Below the pieces are notes generated by a model that was not told where the DNA came from, searched no databases, and saw nothing but the letters and a program-made list of their open reading frames with translations. The position numbers and the translations under genes were made by a program. Below, piece after piece: positions 34,419 through 43,497 of a stretch of DNA of 64,000 nt (positions are counted from its first letter, which is position 1; each line of letters begins with the position of its first letter). The stretch is taken from positions 1-64,000 of the forward strand of contig CAYRNF010000012.1 of the NCBI GenBank assembly GCA_964425695.1, written 5' to 3'. Origin of the DNA: JAKPBU01 sp964425695. GTDB taxonomy: Bacteria; Pseudomonadota; Gammaproteobacteria; Xanthomonadales; Xanthomonadaceae.

Positions 34419-35745
34419 AGTCGTCATCCGACTGCGCGGGGTCGGCAAGACATATCCAGTGGTGGATACCTTCGCGCAGCGGATGCGCCACCTGTTTCGC
34501 CCGAATGCCCATGCGGCGAGCGGCTTCCGCGCCCTGCAGGGGATCGACCTCGACGTGCGCCGGGGTGAGGCCATCGGCGTGATCGGCACCAACGGAGCCG
34601 GCAAGTCCACGCTCCTGCAGATCATCACCGGCATCATCGCCCCGTCGGAAGGGACCGTAGAAGTCAACGCCCGGATCGCCGCGCTTCTTGAGCTCGGGGC
34701 TGGATTCAACCCGGAGTTCACGGGCTTGGAGAATATTCGCCTCAACGCGAGCCTTCTCGGCCTGGGTGCGGCGGAGATCGATGCGCGCATGCAGGACATC
34801 GTGGCTTTCGCGGAGATTGGCGACCACGTGCACCAACAGGTCAAGACCTATTCGAGCGGCATGTTCATGCGCCTCGCGTTTGCCGTTGCCGCGCACACCG
34901 ACCCGGACGTGCTGATCGTGGACGAAGCGCTGTCGGTGGGCGACGTGTATTTCCAGCGAAAGTGCTTCAAGCGCATCGAGGAACTCCGCCAGCGCGGATG
35001 CACGCTGCTCTTCGTGACCCACGCGATCGACAGCGTCCTGCAGCTGTGCGACAGGGGCGTCGTCCTAGACCGGGGGCGGATCGCATTCGACGGTGCCGCG
35101 CAGAGTGCGGTGAAGGAGTACCTGCGCCGCGTATTCGGGAACAACGTCGCGAGCCCGCCGGTGGATCAGAAGCCCGTCGATCGCGTCGCCTCCACGGAGC
35201 GCGACGAGATCGACACCTTCGTGCATGGCGGTCCGGCCGACGCTTTCGCGTCCCGCGCCGGATACAACCGTGACGAGACACGGCTGGGGGACGGTCGCGC
35301 GGTGACCTGCGATTTCCTGATCACCAGCCCGCACGGCACGGGTCCCTTGGTGGCGGCACGCGAGCCCTTCCGGATCTCGGTGAGGTACTACTTTCCCGAG
35401 GCGATAGACCGATTGATCTTTGGCGTCCGTGTCTGCCAGGTGACAGGGCAGGTTGTCTACAGTGCCAATACGCTGGTCGCCGACGGTCATCTGTTCGCGT
35501 GCGAAGGGGGCACCGTTGTGCGCATGGACTTCGACATGCGCTGCGCCCTGCTGCGTGGTCACTACTTCGTCACCGTCGGCGTCTCGCGGCTTGACGAGGA
35601 CGGATCGGAGGTGCACGCGCTCGACCGGCGCTCTGACGCGATCATCCTCGGGGTGACTGGGCACGTGCGACACGCGGAGGGTACCGCCGAACTTGAAGCC
35701 ACCTTCACGCCCACGACGATCAGCGGCGCGCTGCGCAGCGGCTAG
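34408..35745 (+). CDS. wzt: O-antigen/polysaccharide ABC exporter ATPase with C-terminal glycan-binding domain
   Basis: ATPase partner of Wzm, 445 residues. The ABC domain (about 1-245) has Walker A GTNGAGKST at 60-68, the signature TYSSGMFMRLAFAVA and Walker B VLIVDEALSVGD. A C-terminal beta-sandwich of about 170 residues (after 270) matches the Wzt-C type that recognises the capped end of the O-antigen in ABC-dependent pathways. This implies that the finished chain carries a terminal modification, perhaps made by the methyltransferase downstream. Translation starts inside wzm. Confidence 0.93.
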   Translation: MSSEVVIRLRGVGKTYPVVDTFAQRMRHLFRPNAHAASGFRALQGIDLDVRRGEAIGVIGTNGAGKSTLLQIITGIIAPSEGTVEVNARIAALLELGAGFNPEFTGLENIRLNASLLGLGAAEIDARMQDIVAFAEIGDHVHQQVKTYSSGMFMRLAFAVAAHTDPDVLIVDEALSVGDVYFQRKCFKRIEELRQRGCTLLFVTHAIDSVLQLCDRGVVLDRGRIAFDGAAQSAVKEYLRRVFGNNVASPPVDQKPVDRVASTERDEIDTFVHGGPADAFASRAGYNRDETRLGDGRAVTCDFLITSPHGTGPLVAAREPFRISVRYYFPEAIDRLIFGVRVCQVTGQVVYSANTLVADGHLFACEGGTVVRMDFDMRCALLRGHYFVTVGVSRLDEDGSEVHALDRRSDAIILGVTGHVRHAEGTAELEATFTPTTISGALRSG

Positions 35746-35864
35746 CGGGGCTGGCCGCGCGCCGCCGGCCGCGCGAGCGGGGCAGCTTCTCGCTGTATGC
35801 TTCCCGTCACCGGCGAAACGCCGCGGCGGCTGCAATCTCGCCCCGCTCAAACAGACGATCCGCG

Positions 35865-36479
35865 ATGAACAGCGAAGACCGCCAGTATGACCAGCACTAC
35901 ACCGACTACCAGACGGATCGGAGTGCTGCACGCCGCTGGATACGTGGATTCTATCTCCGCTCGGCCGCTCGGACACTCGCGGGGCCCACAGTCGACTTCG
36001 GATGCGGGATCGGCGAGCTTCTAGAGCGACTGCCTCAGGGCTCGACGGGTCTGGAAATCAACGAGTCGACCGTGCGTTACTGCCGCGCGCGTGGCCTCGA
36101 TGTCGAACATTACGATGCCGACTCGGACGGATGGTCGCTGTCTCCGCTGGTGGCATCGGGCAAGCGCTACGAGTCGATGGTCATCAGCCACGTACTGGAG
36201 CACCTGCACGATCCGATGAGCAAGTTCAACGCACTACTGCACGCCGCGCGCGCCCTCGGCGTGCGGCGTGTTCTGGTCATCGTGCCAGGCAAGGCCGGCT
36301 ATGCGAGCGACAGCACACACAGGACATTCATCGACTCCGCCATGCTTGCATCGGACGAGCCGGTTCAGGGCACAGGCTTCGCGCTCGCGAGGCAACGCTA
36401 CTTCCCTGGCGACATGCGAGCGATCGGTGATTGGTTCCCGCACCACGAGCTGCAGGCCACGTACCTACGCGGGCCCTAG
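35865..36479 (+). CDS. SAM-dependent methyltransferase
   Basis: A class I methyltransferase of 204 residues. The SAM-binding motif I is VDFGCGIGELLERL, motif II includes LEINESTVRYC, and motif IV is MVISHVLEHLHDP, which places it among small-molecule methyltransferases. It follows wzt after 119 bases and ends the plus-strand operon. Methylation of a sugar or chain terminus is likely but the acceptor is not shown by sequence. It converges with a minus-strand gene 62 bases away. Confidence 0.83.
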   Translation: MNSEDRQYDQHYTDYQTDRSAARRWIRGFYLRSAARTLAGPTVDFGCGIGELLERLPQGSTGLEINESTVRYCRARGLDVEHYDADSDGWSLSPLVASGKRYESMVISHVLEHLHDPMSKFNALLHAARALGVRRVLVIVPGKAGYASDSTHRTFIDSAMLASDEPVQGTGFALARQRYFPGDMRAIGDWFPHHELQATYLRGP

Positions 36480-36540
36480 GGCGTGCACGCGCATGCGGCG
36501 CAGGCGGTGAGCCGGGGCATGCATGCGGCGCCCCACTGAC

Positions 36541-37587
36541 TCAGTCCCCTGCGGACGTTAAGTCGGTGTCTTGGCGCCCCAGGCGCCAGCGCGAGGGCCG
36601 TTGCAGCGCGCGGCGAGGCACCGAGCCGATGTCGTACCCAAGGAAGGCCAGCAGGAACTGCAGTCCAAGGATGATCGGCAGCGCCGACAGCATGACCGTG
36701 CCCGCGGATGTCGCCGTGCCGCTCCCCATCGACTCCAGCCAAGCCGCCGCGCCGAAGGCCGCGCCGCCGGCCATCAGCCCGATGCCCGCCACAAGCTCGA
36801 TCGACGCCAGCGACATGTCCCGCAGGAAATAGTTGTAGAAAACCCGCTTGCAGAAGTTGCGCATGTGTTTGAACAGGAACTCGCCCAGGATGCGCGAGAT
36901 GCGCAAGTTGCTCACTTCGCTTCCGTAGTGCGCGTCCATCGGCACGTCGACCACCACGGCGCGCAGGGTGTTCAGGCGGAACAGCATGTCGGTTTCGAAG
37001 AAATAGCGCTTGCTGATCTTGCCGAACGGAAGGCGCCGGGCAACGCCGGCGTGGATGGCGGTGTAGCCATTGGTGGGATCGAACAAGTCCCAGTAGCCGG
37101 TCGAGAACTTGGCCATGAACGACAGTACCGCGTTCCCGAAGATACGCATGCGCGGCATGCGCGCGATGTTGGTGAGGTCGAAGAAGCGGTTGCCCTTGGT
37201 GTAGTCGGCTTCTCCGGCCAGGATGGGGGCGATGAAGTCGGTGAGCAACGCGGGGTCCATCTGGCCGTCGCCATCGATCTTCACGATGACGTCCGCACCG
37301 GCGTCAATAGCCACCTTGTAGCCGTTCAGAACGGCTCCGCCCACGCCTTCGTTGTACTTGTTGTAATGAACTCGCACACGCGGATCGGCGCATGACGCCT
37401 CCACGAACCGGCCAGACTCGTCCGGACACGCATCGTCTACCACCAAGATCGTATCCACGATCGCCGGCATCCGTGCGAGGACGTCAAGGATGTGGTCCCT
37501 GACACGGTAGCAGGGCAGCACCGCGGCGACATGCGGGCGCCGCGTCATCGAAGCTTCATGGGGCGCCGGCAACCGATTCATTCGCAT
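36541..37587 (-). CDS. GT2 glycosyltransferase, polyprenyl-phosphate type with two C-terminal membrane helices
   Basis: A DPM1-like family 2 glycosyltransferase that loads a sugar onto polyprenyl phosphate at the inner membrane. VAAVLPCYRVRDHI, VVDDACPDESG, the catalytic KIDGDGQMDP and GNRF segments are intact. Two hydrophobic helices lie at about residues 262-284 and 298-320. Three in-frame ATGs (37587, 37581, 37548) are possible; 37548 (335 residues) matches the usual family start MTRRPHVAAV best. It is the last gene of the minus-strand set. Confidence 0.85.
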   Translation of the reverse strand: MRMNRLPAPHEASMTRRPHVAAVLPCYRVRDHILDVLARMPAIVDTILVVDDACPDESGRFVEASCADPRVRVHYNKYNEGVGGAVLNGYKVAIDAGADVIVKIDGDGQMDPALLTDFIAPILAGEADYTKGNRFFDLTNIARMPRMRIFGNAVLSFMAKFSTGYWDLFDPTNGYTAIHAGVARRLPFGKISKRYFFETDMLFRLNTLRAVVVDVPMDAHYGSEVSNLRISRILGEFLFKHMRNFCKRVFYNYFLRDMSLASIELVAGIGLMAGGAAFGAAAWLESMGSGTATSAGTVMLSALPIILGLQFLLAFLGYDIGSVPRRALQRPSRWRLGRQDTDLTSAGD

Positions 37588-37769
37588 AGCGTACCCAACA
37601 CGGGGTGGCTATGGCAGCCTGCCCGGTTCGCGCACCGAGGCGCGAGATGATCGTCCCATCGCAGCGCGCATGCCTGCCTGTCGGAAGGGGACATCAACCA
37701 GAGCGGCGTCTCGCTCGGCTGGCACCGTGAACGCGAGGGAACGCGCTTGAGTTCCACAGCGCCAGCGCC

Positions 37770-38555
37770 TCAGCCTTGGTTGCTGCGGTATGCGATGCCA
37801 TAGGTTGCGGCAATGGCATCGGCGACCGGTCGTGGCCACAGCATGCGCAGGAGCGCCCGGTCCTCGGTCGCGCGCTGCCCGCCGACGATGCCGGCCGTGG
37901 TCTCGCTGCCTGCGTGCACTCTGTGCTCCATGAGGACTTCCCTCACGTAGGCGAAGGCACCAGGTCGTCGCGCGAGCATGATCCAAGCCGCCCAGTCGAG
38001 GTTCAGCTTGAGGTCCTCGCGGAACAGCAACGGCCCGCTCGCCACGTTGATGGTGACGGCCGGGCAGGGAATCGCGCACCCGAAGCGCAGTGAATTGGTC
38101 TTGAAGAACCGCGACGCCGCCCGCTCCCCTCCGAGGAAGCCCAGCTCCAGCAGGGCGTGCTTGATGCGTAGCAACGTGGTCGTGCGGCGCACCGTGTCGC
38201 CCACGCGTTCCGCGTAGCGCGTGAAGACGAGGCTTGCGTCGGGATGGCGCTGCGTCGCTTCGACGCTGGCAGCGGCGAAACGCGGCAAATACACGTCGTC
38301 CTGGTGGGCAATCGTCACCCAGCGCGACGTGGCGCAGGAGAGCGCGAAGTTCCAGTCGATTCCGATGCCGCCACCCTGGGAATTCACATGCAAAGGCGCG
38401 CCGAACCGCTGGGCAAGCCTGGCGATGTGCGCATTGGGTGTCGAGGTGGCGACAAGAAACGGCGAGGGAAGCTCCTGGTCCGCCAGCGAGCGCAGGCACT
38501 CCGCAAGATGCGGGGATTCACCGTACGCAGGCACGACGAAGGAGTGCGGGGTCAT
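37770..38555 (-). CDS. GT2 family glycosyltransferase
   Basis: A single-domain GT2 enzyme of 261 residues. SFVVPAYGESPHLAECLRSL begins the nucleotide-binding fold, and the acidic motif AHQDDVYLPRF carries the metal-binding Asp pair; LDWAAWIML is a later core segment. No membrane segments are seen. A 182-base gap with no gene separates it from the polyprenyl-type GT2. The sugar is unknown. Confidence 0.82.
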   Translation of the reverse strand: MTPHSFVVPAYGESPHLAECLRSLADQELPSPFLVATSTPNAHIARLAQRFGAPLHVNSQGGGIGIDWNFALSCATSRWVTIAHQDDVYLPRFAAASVEATQRHPDASLVFTRYAERVGDTVRRTTTLLRIKHALLELGFLGGERAASRFFKTNSLRFGCAIPCPAVTINVASGPLLFREDLKLNLDWAAWIMLARRPGAFAYVREVLMEHRVHAGSETTAGIVGGQRATEDRALLRMLWPRPVADAIAATYGIAYRSNQG

Positions 38556-38598
38556 CGCAACAACTCACCGTGCAACGTGTTCAGGCACGCGCATGGAG

Positions 38599-41223
38599 TC
38601 ACCGGGATAGCCCAGGCAGTGTTCGCGCGTAGAGCGACACTCCGTCGATCGGCGCTCCGATCGGGCGGAGGCAAGCCAGGTCGGCGGCAGGCGCGCTGCC
38701 CGCGTAAGCCACCCGCTCGATGCGTAGCGCGTCGAGCTGTGCCGAGCACACATCCACCTGCAGACGGTACAGATCCGCCTGCACCAGCGTGAAGGCGGGG
38801 CTCGGAATTCCCTTGGCCGATTCGACCTGCACGTGCGCATACCTGTTCCACACCTCGGCATGCCTGTGACCAGGATCAAGGATCTCCATGCTCGGGATGT
38901 CGGGCGTGAAGCGGGTGCCGCCCAGCACGTCAAGCCCGACCGCCTTGAACGCCTGGGGGATGACGAAGTTCCCGATCACGACCCACTTCTTTGCCTGCTC
39001 GCCGTCGGCAGCGACGGCTGCCGCAAGTGCCGGTTTTTCCAGGAGTGGGGCCAGGCCCCGCGACAGCGGATTGACCAGCAGGCCAGGGATCGCGATGAGC
39101 AGGACGGCAACGGCGAAAGCGCGCCGGCTCCCGTGGGCGAGGGCCCATGCCATGAATCCAGTCACGACGCAGCCGATAATGACCCGCGTTCCAACGAAAA
39201 ACGTTGCATCCAGATCCTGCAGCAGTGCCCCGTACTGGTACGCGGCCAGCGATGCGAGGATGACGAACAGTGTCGTGCCGAAGCGCCGCGGTCGCGTCCC
39301 CAAGGCACGCATGCGCGCCACCACCACGGACACCAGAAAAATCGAGCCCAGGCCGAGCGCCACCGTGGCGCGAGGAGGAGGCACATAGGAAAGCAGCGTC
39401 AGCCGCGAAACGAGTTGGGCGAGTTCCGCTGGAAGCGGAACGACCATCCACGCGGACAACAACACGCAGAACAAGGAGAGCGACACAACCAGCGGGTCCC
39501 TCAGGAGCCGCCGGTCAATGAAAACGGACGCGGCCACCGCCAGTGGAAACAGCACCACGAAGTCGCTGGACTCCGAAGCGTTCGAATTGGTCCAGGGAAA
39601 GGTGGTCTCGCCAACTCGCCACGCCTCGAAGACGCCATCCAGCGCCATCCACCACGGAACCGAGCCGCCTACCGAGAAGCGACGCCCCGGGTAGATGGTG
39701 GCGACCACCGTCGAGATCGTCTCTCGAGCATCGACCACGAAGAGAAAGACGGCGCCGGCGAGCAGCGCCGCGCATGCCGCCATGAGGAGCGTCCTCTCGA
39801 TCGCCGCTGTGCGGATCTGCAGACGCGATGTGCGCGACGCCAGCACGCCCGCGAGAATTGCAGCCCCGGCGTAGGCGAGCGGCACCTGAAACGGCGGGTA
39901 AAGCTGGAAAACGTACGTCGCTGTGCCCAGGACAGTCGCCAAGGCTCCCGCGAGACGCATCGCGCGTCGCTCCGCCTTGCAGATGTAGAGCACCCCCACC
40001 AGTGCCAGGCACAGGCCGATCAGCATCTCCGGCAGGTTGGTCGAGAACCACCACTGGGTGTAGGACGACAGGCACAGCCAGACGGCGCCCATGGCCGACA
40101 CCAGGCCGTCGCCGCGTGTCAGCAGGAGCAGCAACAGCAAGGAGGAGCCGAACAGCCCGAACAATTTGTACATCCAGTACCAGGAGACCGCCCGCTCTAC
40201 ATCGAAGAAGGCGAATCCCCAGAACTCGGGTTGCAGGACAGTCACGGCGTGCCGGACCGGCATCGAGGTCAGCAGTGTGGAGCGGAGGCCGCCGACCGCC
40301 GGATTCTCCACGGGATAGCCATTGGCGGCCTGACTCAGCATCCACGGCGTGGAGACCAGCCACTCGTCTGCCCGGATGGCGCGGGCTGATCCGAGGAGGG
40401 TTGGATCCTCGACACCTGCCGACGGAAGGTAGTGGTTCCACATGCCCACGGAGGAGAAATTAAGGCGGCCCACCACCCCGGCTGCTGCCGCGCACACTGC
40501 CAGCACGATTACCCCCATGACGGCAGGTGAGAACGTGATCGTGCCTGCATCAGACCCCGCCCGGGCCAAGGCCACAAGGAAGCGGAGCCTCGTGGACGCC
40601 CCCAGCAGGCGTCGTCCCTGAACGACCGCGCTGCGGAACGGCACGAATGCAAGCGCTGTGGCGATCAGACCGCAGGCCAACGCAACCAACATCCGCAGCA
40701 ACGCGATCTGCGTCTCCAAGGCGGCCCGCGTGGTCTCGGGCAAGTCCAGCACCACCCAAGGATCGTTGCCGACCGATACCAGCTGCAGCCCGTCCTCTCG
40801 GGGAGCGATCCCTGCGGCGTGGTGGGATGCAGACGGAACCACTGCGACGGAATGGCTTCCCGTCTCCAGTCCCAGAAACCTGCGCCGGATGTCCAGCTTG
40901 CCCACGAAGATCGTGCCGGGCGCGGTGCCGGGGTCAATGCGCAGCCGCGTTACTGGACGACCTGCGGCGATGTCCACCTGGTACCGGTGCGGTTTGCCGT
41001 CGCTGCTGACCGGGAATGACGCGCTTTGGCCCGCGCTGAAATCTTCGCCGTCGCCGGCGTGGAAGATTTCAGCCGGCCCAGCCCCGGTCGTGCTTTGAAT
41101 GAGGCTGAGGCGCAGATCATGGCGCTGCGGCAGCACCAGCCAGGCGACGATGCTCGTCGCCGCCAGCAACGCCAGGGCCCACGGCAGTCGGCCGCGTCGT
41201 TCCTCGCGCTGCCCGGGGATCAC
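38599..41223 (-). CDS. Large polytopic membrane protein of glycan locus
   Basis: An 874-residue protein with one N-terminal membrane helix, a periplasmic beta domain (about 40-170), then roughly a dozen membrane helices and a soluble C-terminus. It resembles the YfhO/DUF7657-like GT-C group of lipid-linked sugar transferases. DEWLVSTPWMLSQ and WWFSTNLPEMLIG are typical segments. I chose the GTG at 41223 because it overlaps the upstream EamA stop as GTGA; the frame stays open further upstream but would then overlap EamA by 76 bases. It could transfer sugars from a polyprenyl carrier to the glycan side chain. Confidence 0.75.
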   Translation of the reverse strand: MIPGQREERRGRLPWALALLAATSIVAWLVLPQRHDLRLSLIQSTTGAGPAEIFHAGDGEDFSAGQSASFPVSSDGKPHRYQVDIAAGRPVTRLRIDPGTAPGTIFVGKLDIRRRFLGLETGSHSVAVVPSASHHAAGIAPREDGLQLVSVGNDPWVVLDLPETTRAALETQIALLRMLVALACGLIATALAFVPFRSAVVQGRRLLGASTRLRFLVALARAGSDAGTITFSPAVMGVIVLAVCAAAAGVVGRLNFSSVGMWNHYLPSAGVEDPTLLGSARAIRADEWLVSTPWMLSQAANGYPVENPAVGGLRSTLLTSMPVRHAVTVLQPEFWGFAFFDVERAVSWYWMYKLFGLFGSSLLLLLLLTRGDGLVSAMGAVWLCLSSYTQWWFSTNLPEMLIGLCLALVGVLYICKAERRAMRLAGALATVLGTATYVFQLYPPFQVPLAYAGAAILAGVLASRTSRLQIRTAAIERTLLMAACAALLAGAVFLFVVDARETISTVVATIYPGRRFSVGGSVPWWMALDGVFEAWRVGETTFPWTNSNASESSDFVVLFPLAVAASVFIDRRLLRDPLVVSLSLFCVLLSAWMVVPLPAELAQLVSRLTLLSYVPPPRATVALGLGSIFLVSVVVARMRALGTRPRRFGTTLFVILASLAAYQYGALLQDLDATFFVGTRVIIGCVVTGFMAWALAHGSRRAFAVAVLLIAIPGLLVNPLSRGLAPLLEKPALAAAVAADGEQAKKWVVIGNFVIPQAFKAVGLDVLGGTRFTPDIPSMEILDPGHRHAEVWNRYAHVQVESAKGIPSPAFTLVQADLYRLQVDVCSAQLDALRIERVAYAGSAPAADLACLRPIGAPIDGVSLYARTLPGLSR

Positions 41224-41603
41224 GCGCCTGGGCCCGGTTGGTTGGTCACCGTGACGAGCACGACTCCCACCGAGATCAACGCCAAGCCCAACCACTGCGC
41301 CGTCCCGAGCCGTTCATGAAAAAAGTACCAGCTCGCCAGCGCCATCAACAGGTAGAACGTGGAGCCGGAGAGCGCGAACGCCACCGAAAGTTTTTCGCGC
41401 GAAATGACGAACATCCACGCCACGTAGCCCAGGATCTGCAGCACCAGCGCCGCCCAGACCAGTGGAGAAACCGCCGCACCGATAAGGAACTCGATGATCC
41501 CCTGTGACTGGAGGGGGCGCAGTGTGACCATCGCGCGCTTGAGGATCAGCTGGCCGCCAATTGTGCACAGCGTTGTGACAAGGACCAGGAGATAGACGGT
41601 CAT
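41220..41603 (-). CDS. EamA/SMR-like half transporter
   Basis: A 127-residue inner-membrane protein with four predicted helices. GGQLILKRAM at the start, ALSGSTFYLLMALASWYFFHERL and GLALISVGVVLV at the end are typical of EamA/ArnE-like half-size transporters. Next to polyprenyl-sugar enzymes it may flip a polyprenyl-phosphate sugar, as ArnE/F do. It begins 25 bases after the etfA stop, so it may be read from the etf transcript. Confidence 0.8.
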   Translation of the reverse strand: MTVYLLVLVTTLCTIGGQLILKRAMVTLRPLQSQGIIEFLIGAAVSPLVWAALVLQILGYVAWMFVISREKLSVAFALSGSTFYLLMALASWYFFHERLGTAQWLGLALISVGVVLVTVTNQPGPGA

Positions 41604-41628
41604 GGGATCTCCGAAGAGGCGGCTGGGC

Positions 41629-42573
41629 TCAGCCCAGCGCCGCTTCCAGCTCCGGCAGCACCTTGAACAGGTCGCCCGCCAGGCCGATGTCGGCGATCTC
41701 GAAGATCGGGGCCTCCGGGTCCTTGTTGATCGCCACGATGGTGCCGGCGTCCTTGATGCCGGTCAGATGCTGGATGGCGCCGGAGATACCGATGGCCACA
41801 TACAGTTCCGGGGCGATGATCTTGCCGGTCTGGCCGACCTGCAGCTCGTTGGGCACGTAGCCGGCGTCCACAGCGGCGCGCGAGGCGCCGACCGCGGCGC
41901 CCAGCCGGTCGGCCAGGTCGTAGACGATCTTGAAGTTCTCGGCGGAGCCGACGCCGCGCCCGCCCGACACGACCCGGCGCGCGCTCTGCAGGTCCGGGCG
42001 GTCGGACTTGCCGGCCGCCAGGCCCGCGTAGCGCGTATGGGTGGGCAGGGCGGCCTCGACGCTGGCGGCTTCCACCGGGGCGCTGCCGCCGGCGGCCGCT
42101 TCGGGCCACGACGCCGTGCGCACCGTCGCCACCACGGCATGGTCGGCCGGCGCTTCGACGGTGACGATGGCGTTGCCGGCGTAGATCGGGCGCTTGAAGA
42201 CGTGGCTGCCTTCCACGGCCATCACGTCCGACACCTGGGCCACGCCCAGCAGCGCGGCCACGCAGGGCATGAGGTCCTTGCCGAAGGTGGTGGAGGGGCC
42301 GAAGACGTGGCTGTAGCCGTGGGCCAGCTGCGCCACCTGCGGTGCGAGCACCTGGGCGATGGCATCGGCGTTGGCCGGGTTCGCCACGGTGAGCACCCTG
42401 GCCACACCGGCGATCTGGGCGGCTTCCGCGGCGACCGCGGCCGGGTCGGCACCCAGCACCACGACATCGATGGCCTCCGGCGACAGCGCCTGCGCCGCGG
42501 ACACGCAGCGGGCGGTGGATGCATTGAGCTTGCCGTGCAGGTGTTCGGCAACGATCAGGACCTTGGACATCAC
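41629..42573 (-). CDS. etfA: Electron transfer flavoprotein subunit alpha
   Basis: FAD-binding subunit of ETF, which carries electrons from acyl-CoA and other dehydrogenases to ETF-ubiquinone oxidoreductase (encoded at 51.4-53.0 kb). The 314 residues include a C-terminal FAD domain with VVSGGRGVGSAENF, ASRAAVDAGYVPNELQVGQTGK and IGISGAIQH. It overlaps etfB by 4 bases. It marks the right border of the glycan locus, as in Xanthomonas. Confidence 0.96.
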   Translation of the reverse strand: MMSKVLIVAEHLHGKLNASTARCVSAAQALSPEAIDVVVLGADPAAVAAEAAQIAGVARVLTVANPANADAIAQVLAPQVAQLAHGYSHVFGPSTTFGKDLMPCVAALLGVAQVSDVMAVEGSHVFKRPIYAGNAIVTVEAPADHAVVATVRTASWPEAAAGGSAPVEAASVEAALPTHTRYAGLAAGKSDRPDLQSARRVVSGGRGVGSAENFKIVYDLADRLGAAVGASRAAVDAGYVPNELQVGQTGKIIAPELYVAIGISGAIQHLTGIKDAGTIVAINKDPEAPIFEIADIGLAGDLFKVLPELEAALG

Positions 42574-43316
42574 AGCAACCCCTTCTGCTTGAGCGCGGCG
42601 ACCAGTTCGGCCGCGTCCTTCACCATCACGCCGCGGCTGCGCTTGGGCGGCGGCGCGTAGTGGGTGGTCTTGAGCGTGTCGCCGGTGTCCACGCCCAGGT
42701 CGGCGAAAGGAATGCTTTCCAGCGGCTTGGACTTGGCTTTCATGATGTCCGGCAGCTTGATGAAGCGCGGTTCGTTCAGGCGCAGGTCGGTGGTGACCAC
42801 CGCGGGCAGGTCGACCTCGAGGGTCTCGAGGCCGGCGTCGACCTCGCGCACGACCGTGGCCTTGCCATCGGCCACGTCCAGCTTGCTGGCGAAGGTCGCC
42901 TGCGGGCGGCCCCAGAGCGTGGCCAGCATCTGGCCGGTCTGGTTGGCGTCGTCATCGATGGCCTGCTTGCCCAGGATCACCAGGTCCGGTTGTTCCTTTT
43001 CCACCAGCTTGAGCAGCGTGCGCGCTGCCGTGAGCGGCTGGACGGGCTGGTCGCTCACCACGTGGACGGCACGGTTCGCGCCCATGGCCAGGCCGTTGCG
43101 CAGGTGCGCCTGGGCATCGGCGGGCCCGATCGTGGCGACCACCACTTCCGTGGCGACGCCCTTGTCGCGCAGGCGCAGGGCCTCTTCCAGCGCGATCTCG
43201 TCGAAAGGGTTGGCCGACAGCTTCACGCCGTCGGTGACCACGCCGGAACCGTCCGGCTTGACCTGGATGCGGACGTTGTAGTCCACCACGCGCTTGTAGC
43301 CGACAAGGATCTTCAT
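42570..43316 (-). CDS. etfB: Electron transfer flavoprotein subunit beta
   Basis: AMP-binding subunit of ETF, 248 residues. VGYKRVVDYNVRIQVKPDG at the start, NPFDEIALEEALRL and LGKQAIDDDANQTGQMLA are family signatures. The first gene of the etfBA pair. On the minus strand a TAGAAT box lies at 43376-43381, 60 bases upstream. Confidence 0.96.
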   Translation of the reverse strand: MKILVGYKRVVDYNVRIQVKPDGSGVVTDGVKLSANPFDEIALEEALRLRDKGVATEVVVATIGPADAQAHLRNGLAMGANRAVHVVSDQPVQPLTAARTLLKLVEKEQPDLVILGKQAIDDDANQTGQMLATLWGRPQATFASKLDVADGKATVVREVDAGLETLEVDLPAVVTTDLRLNEPRFIKLPDIMKAKSKPLESIPFADLGVDTGDTLKTTHYAPPPKRSRGVMVKDAAELVAALKQKGLL

Positions 43317-43375
43317 CGCATTCCCATGAGCGTGCGGCGCCGGAGGACTCCGGCAGCCGCTGAAAACGGACATCG

Positions 43376-43381
43376 ATTCTA
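43376..43381 (-). promoter_or_regulatory. Candidate -10 box (TAGAAT) upstream of etfB
   Basis: Read on the minus strand, GGTAGAATCGATG lies in the divergent gap between etfB and the secreted protein gene. The same TAGAATCG word occurs before two other genes in the window. Confidence 0.3.
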
Positions 43382-43497
43382 CCGGACGCCGCCGGCGCCC
43401 CGTGCACCGCTCCCGCCACCTTGACCGCTTCGCGTCCCGACCAGCGTTCCCCTTGATGCCGCGCAGTGCCGGCATGCGAGAACACTGGGGTCACGTC

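Noticed and set aside
41224..41295. Longer start (GTG at 41295) for the large membrane protein
   Set aside because: It would overlap the EamA gene by 76 bases, while the GTG at 41223 gives a 4-base GTGA overlap.
24049..41603. Glycan locus as an integrated mobile island with attachment sites
   Set aside because: No tRNA end, integrase or direct repeats at the borders; replacement by homologous recombination in the flanking genes is the simpler reading.
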